From an uncultured Clostridium sp. (GTDB lineage Bacteria > Bacillota > Clostridia > Christensenellales > Borkfalkiaceae), in the NCBI GenBank assembly GCA_900555925.1, contig USMU01000020.1, forward strand, positions 1 to 24,137: a DNA stretch of 24,137 bases, read 5' to 3'. Below the pieces are notes generated by a model. That model made no database searches, was not told the origin of the DNA, and saw only the letters and a program-made list of their open reading frames with translations. The first letter of the stretch is position 1, and every line of letters begins with the position of its first letter. The position numbers and the translations under genes were made by a program. This document shows positions 21,195 through 24,137 of the stretch, piece after piece.

Positions 21195-22168
21195 AAAGAA
21201 TAGTCTGAGAATCGACGGACGATAAGGTTCGCCGTGACGAGAAGTGTAAAGCTAACGACGGAATTGAACAGGCCGACCGCCGTTCCGAAACCATAATCCT
21301 GCGAAAGGACGCCCATTTTATAGACGTAGGTCGAAATTACTTCCGATTTGTCGAGATTGAGCGTATCTTGCAACAAATATATTTTTTCGAACCCTACGGA
21401 CAAAAGTCCGCCCAGTGCAAGCACGAGGAGAGTGGTTATGGTAGGAATCAGCTCCGGGAATTCGATATGGCGAAGTACGTTGATTTTATTCGCGCCGTCA
21501 AGCTTCGCCGCGTCGTATAATTCCGCCGGCACCCCGCCGAGCACGGAGAGGTAAATGATACTGCTCCACCCCATGCCCTGCCAGAGGTCCGTCCACACGA
21601 AAAGACTGTAAAAGCCCTCGTTGCGGTTGATGAAATCGATGGATTTTATTCCGAACAGATTCAGGAAAGAGTTAAAAATTCCGTCGTAACCGTTAAAAAA
21701 CGTCTCTATGATGGAAACCATGATGACGGTCGAGATAAAGTACGGAATAATCGAAAGAACTTTCATTGCTTTTCCAGCCAAGCTCTTCCCTAGCGTATTG
21801 ACGATGAGCGCGAACACGATGGGCATTCCGAATCCCACGAACAGTGAATAGAGACTGATGAAAAACGTATTGAGAATAACGTTTTTGCAATAATACGAAC
21901 TGAAAAACAATTTAAAATTCGTAAAGCCAATCCACTCGCTCCCGAATAATCCATCCGCCAGAGAATACTCTTGAAACGCCATCAGGATTCCCGCCATCGG
22001 GATGTAGCTGAACACTACAATCAAAATAAAGGCGGGCAGACTCATGACGTAAAGAGTAGGATTTTTCTTGATGTCCCTGAACAGGCGCCTGAAATAAAAA
22101 TCCTTCTTTTTTCGTCTCTTTTCCGTCTTTTTCGTATTTCCCCCGACTTTCGTCACGCTCTTTTCCAT
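21188..22168 (-). CDS. Carbohydrate ABC transporter permease, LplB type (CUT1)
   Basis: A 326-aa membrane protein with a basic N-terminal tail (KKTEKRRKKKDFYFRRLFRDIKKNPTLY) and six membrane segments. The EAA loop is ELYDAAKLDGANKINVLRHIEFPELIP (about residues 217-243). The C-terminal region ISTYVYKMGVLSQDYGFGTAVGLFNSVVSF and NLIVRRFSDYSLW is characteristic of LplB-type permeases for complex oligosaccharides. It starts 14 nt after the secreted Big_2-domain protein gene and overlaps the next permease, so the whole set is one transcript. Confidence 0.93.
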   Translation of the reverse strand: MEKSVTKVGGNTKKTEKRRKKKDFYFRRLFRDIKKNPTLYVMSLPAFILIVVFSYIPMAGILMAFQEYSLADGLFGSEWIGFTNFKLFFSSYYCKNVILNTFFISLYSLFVGFGMPIVFALIVNTLGKSLAGKAMKVLSIIPYFISTVIMVSIIETFFNGYDGIFNSFLNLFGIKSIDFINRNEGFYSLFVWTDLWQGMGWSSIIYLSVLGGVPAELYDAAKLDGANKINVLRHIEFPELIPTITTLLVLALGGLLSVGFEKIYLLQDTLNLDKSEVISTYVYKMGVLSQDYGFGTAVGLFNSVVSFTLLVTANLIVRRFSDYSLW

Positions 22169-22182
22169 AATGTTCCCTTTCC

Positions 22183-24137
22183 TTATTTCTTTTTACGAGT
22201 TAAAACGAAGGTCGCCGCTCCAAGTGCGAAAACAGAAGCTGCGCCGATGCCCACGACCGAACCGCAACCGCCGTCCGCTCCGTCGTTTTCCGTTTTACCC
22301 GAATCGGAAGAGCTTCCGGAGGAGGAATCGGTCGGCGCGCCTTCATCCGTGACAGTGATTTCGACCGTTGCGCTCTTGGAGCCCTCCGCCGTGATATACA
22401 GCTTTGTGTTCCCCTTCTTGACGCCCGTTACCGTAATTGTCGAGCCGCTCAACGAAGCGGTCGCAATCGTATCGTCCTCGACAGCGACTTCAATATCCTC
22501 CACGGAAATTTTATCGCTGACGGTCACCGTGAGCGTTCCGCTCTCTCCTTTCTTGACGCTGAGCGATTCGGGGTCGACGGTGAATTCGTTCTGGAGCGCC
22601 GCGTTGATGGTCACTTCACAAGTCACCGCTTCATAAGCGCCAATTTTTGCGAAAATGATTGTTTGTCCTGCCGCAAGGCCCTTTACTTTTACGGTATTCC
22701 CGTCGGGAGTGAGTTCCACGATCCCCTCGTTGGCCGCCGTCCATTCGATTTCTTCGTCCGCAAGGTCGTAGTCGGGATTAATGGTGAGCGTAAGCGTCTC
22801 CTCCTCTTGCGCATCCATTTCGATGGAAGTTTTATCCAGCGTATAAGGCGCATCGACGTACGTGACGATGGGGTTCATATCCACTTTTAACGAACCGCCG
22901 CTTTGTGTCTTTTGAACAAAATAAATTTCCGTACCCGCCGTCACTTTTACGGCATTAGCAGAAAGCGTGAGCCCAGTTCTATAAATGGTATCACCCGCGG
23001 CAGTGCAAGAATCGAGCACTTCTCCGTTATAAACGATTTCAAAGTCGCCTGCGGCCCAGTTTCCCACGAGATTGAGGTCGATGTTCACATATCCGTTATG
23101 AGGAACTTTGAACGCATAAGCAATATCCCCCTTTCCCGCATTTTCACCTTCCGACGCGGAATTTCCCGAAGCGTGCATAAACAACCCTCCGAACGCACCC
23201 ATAAAATCGTAATCATTGTTCCAATACAAAGACGACTTCATTTCCACACCGCCGCGCTGTACGATATCCCACTCATTCTTTTTCGTTTCCAAATTCGGAA
23301 ACCGAAGCCAGGAATCGGTCGGATTGTGGCGGTAGACAGGTTCAAAGTAATTCGCGTCGTTGATTTGTTGGAACTTCCAAAAATTTTTCAGTTCATAAAC
23401 TTCTTCAAATTCCTCCCAGCTGACGACGGGGGAGGAAAAAATCGTGGAGTCTGCCTTGTCGCTGCGGAAAATCAGTTTGTCCCCTTCCTTCACTTCCACG
23501 GAGGAATTGACCCAGGCGGAAGTCGTGGGCGCGGCGTTGTCCGCCAGCAATTCGTGCGCGCCTTCGGCAGGATACACCTGCGTCACGCTGCCCGCGCTTT
23601 CCAAAAGGATACGGTATTCTCCGTATACGCCCTTTTTGTCCCTGTCGTCGAAATGCAGAGGGGCGACCTGCGCGAGGTCCTGGAAATACAAAGTTCCTGT
23701 TTTATCCGCCGTATAGATAAGCGCCATGTTTTTCTCCGCGTCGTTTTTCAGCACAAAGCCGTACTTTTCGGCGTCGAGGAGCTCTTCGGGTACACCCGTC
23801 AAATCGTCCGGCTCAGTGGGAACAGTATATTCCATTTCATCAGGGACATACGCAAAAGCGTTATCGTTTGCCGCATACTTATAACCATCCCAAACCTGCG
23901 TCGTATAATACGTATAGGCCGACATCTCGCCCTCGGAAACGGACGCGAGGGTATCTCCCGTAAATACGCCGACCGACCAGCCATTCTTTTCTCCCGATTC
24001 CCGCAAAGCCTCCACCGCTTCAAAACGCTCGGGAGCAACGGGTTCTTTCGAGGGTTCTCCTTCGGCCAACGCGGAAAAATTTCCGATCCCCGCCGAAGTC
24101 ATTACGGCTGCGGCGAGAAGAGCCGTTGCGGCCAAGC
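22183..24137 (-). CDS. Secreted Big_2-domain protein with C-terminal anchor (5' end outside window)
   Basis: At least 650 aa. The visible N-terminus is the hydrophobic part of a signal peptide (ALLAAAVMTSAGIGNFSALAEG); the first readable start is a TTG inside it, so the true start lies beyond 24137. Two similar beta-rich modules follow (about 135-240 and 335-428), each ending in a VxVxxGDxxxF-like segment, which look like carbohydrate-binding sandwiches. Big_2 Ig-like domains lie at about 431-510 and 517-595. A Ser/Asp/Gly linker then leads to GGCGSVVG, a hydrophobic helix and KKK at the end. That C-terminus has the layout of a sorting signal, but Cys replaces LPxTG. Its place directly upstream of LplB/LplC permease genes suggests glycan capture at the surface for import. 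Confidence 0.8.
   Translation of the reverse strand, partial: LAATALLAAAVMTSAGIGNFSALAEGEPSKEPVAPERFEAVEALRESGEKNGWSVGVFTGDTLASVSEGEMSAYTYYTTQVWDGYKYAANDNAFAYVPDEMEYTVPTEPDDLTGVPEELLDAEKYGFVLKNDAEKNMALIYTADKTGTLYFQDLAQVAPLHFDDRDKKGVYGEYRILLESAGSVTQVYPAEGAHELLADNAAPTTSAWVNSSVEVKEGDKLIFRSDKADSTIFSSPVVSWEEFEEVYELKNFWKFQQINDANYFEPVYRHNPTDSWLRFPNLETKKNEWDIVQRGGVEMKSSLYWNNDYDFMGAFGGLFMHASGNSASEGENAGKGDIAYAFKVPHNGYVNIDLNLVGNWAAGDFEIVYNGEVLDSCTAAGDTIYRTGLTLSANAVKVTAGTEIYFVQKTQSGGSLKVDMNPIVTYVDAPYTLDKTSIEMDAQEEETLTLTINPDYDLADEEIEWTAANEGIVELTPDGNTVKVKGLAAGQTIIFAKIGAYEAVTCEVTINAALQNEFTVDPESLSVKKGESGTLTVTVSDKISVEDIEVAVEDDTIATASLSGSTITVTGVKKGNTKLYITAEGSKSATVEITVTDEGAPTDSSSGSSSDSGKTENDGADGGCGSVVGIGAASVFALGAATFVLTRKKK

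Noticed and set aside
22183..22300. LPxTG sortase signal at the C-terminus of the Big_2 protein
   Set aside because: No LPxTG-like pentapeptide precedes the hydrophobic helix; the motif there is GGCGS.
1..24137. CRISPR array, tRNA or rRNA genes, prophage or toxin-antitoxin pair
   Set aside because: I found no regularly spaced repeats, no cloverleaf or rRNA sequences, no phage structural genes, and neither XRE gene has an adjacent toxin-like partner.

Overview
The window looks like chromosome from a Gram-positive, Clostridia-type member of the Bacillota. The evidence is strong AGGAGG-type ribosome binding sites, sigma-A promoters with 17-18 bp spacers, many U-tailed hairpin terminators, a yybP-ykoY manganese riboswitch, an LplB/LplC-type transporter without its own ATPase, and Firmicutes-style families (PopT/DUF368, ComF, Wzz plus BY-kinase, the NAT_N/GNAT_C acyltransferase). 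I cannot name the species; an uncultured gut lineage is a guess. Most of the window has moderate GC. The stretch from about 17.7 to 19.25 kb is clearly AT-rich and looks like an accessory insertion.

Layout. Positions 1-1000 (minus strand) hold rplM-rpsI with a consensus promoter and structured leader. Positions 1000-3300 hold two stand-alone minus-strand genes, a ferritin-like di-iron protein and an aminoglycoside-phosphotransferase-fold kinase, each with its own terminator. Positions 3359-5396 hold divergent mntP (under a manganese riboswitch with a terminator that overlaps the aptamer) and an RlmI-like rRNA methyltransferase; their promoters are interlocked. Positions 5476-7305 hold a two-gene Wzz/BY-tyrosine-kinase operon with no polysaccharide genes beside it. 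Positions 7314-7969 hold hsp20 with an inverted repeat upstream of its promoter and a long folded leader. Positions 7994-10484 (minus) hold the popT-comF-acetyltransferase operon. Positions 10647-11837 hold a two-domain protein of unknown function.

Positions 11836-13105 form a small switch-like locus: a tiny XRE repressor gene, apparently transcribed without a leader, faces a strong divergent promoter. One dyad operator lies in the spacer of each promoter. The divergent promoter leads into a short hairpin-rich region and then a NAT_N/GNAT_C acyltransferase gene with its own second promoter. Positions 13291-16530 (minus) hold a 1079-residue protein with an unusual Cys/Pro-rich N-terminus, no signal peptide and about fifteen GLUG-type repeats. 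Positions 16670-17701 (minus) hold a family 2 glycosyltransferase.

Positions 17.7-19.25 kb hold a second small XRE regulator with a palindromic operator, an AT-rich gene of unknown function that runs into an apparent insertion-sequence end, and a C-terminal scrap of an IS200-type transposase. That scrap has replaced the end of an ABC solute-binding lipoprotein gene. Positions 19250-24137 (minus) are one operon: a secreted protein with two Big_2 domains and a C-terminal GCGS/transmembrane/KKK anchor (5' end outside the window), an LplB-type permease, an LplC-type permease, and the truncated binding protein.

The best candidates for something undescribed are the XRE double-operator locus with its leaderless repressor, the folded hsp20 leader with its upstream inverted repeat, and the Cys/Pro-headed GLUG-repeat protein.
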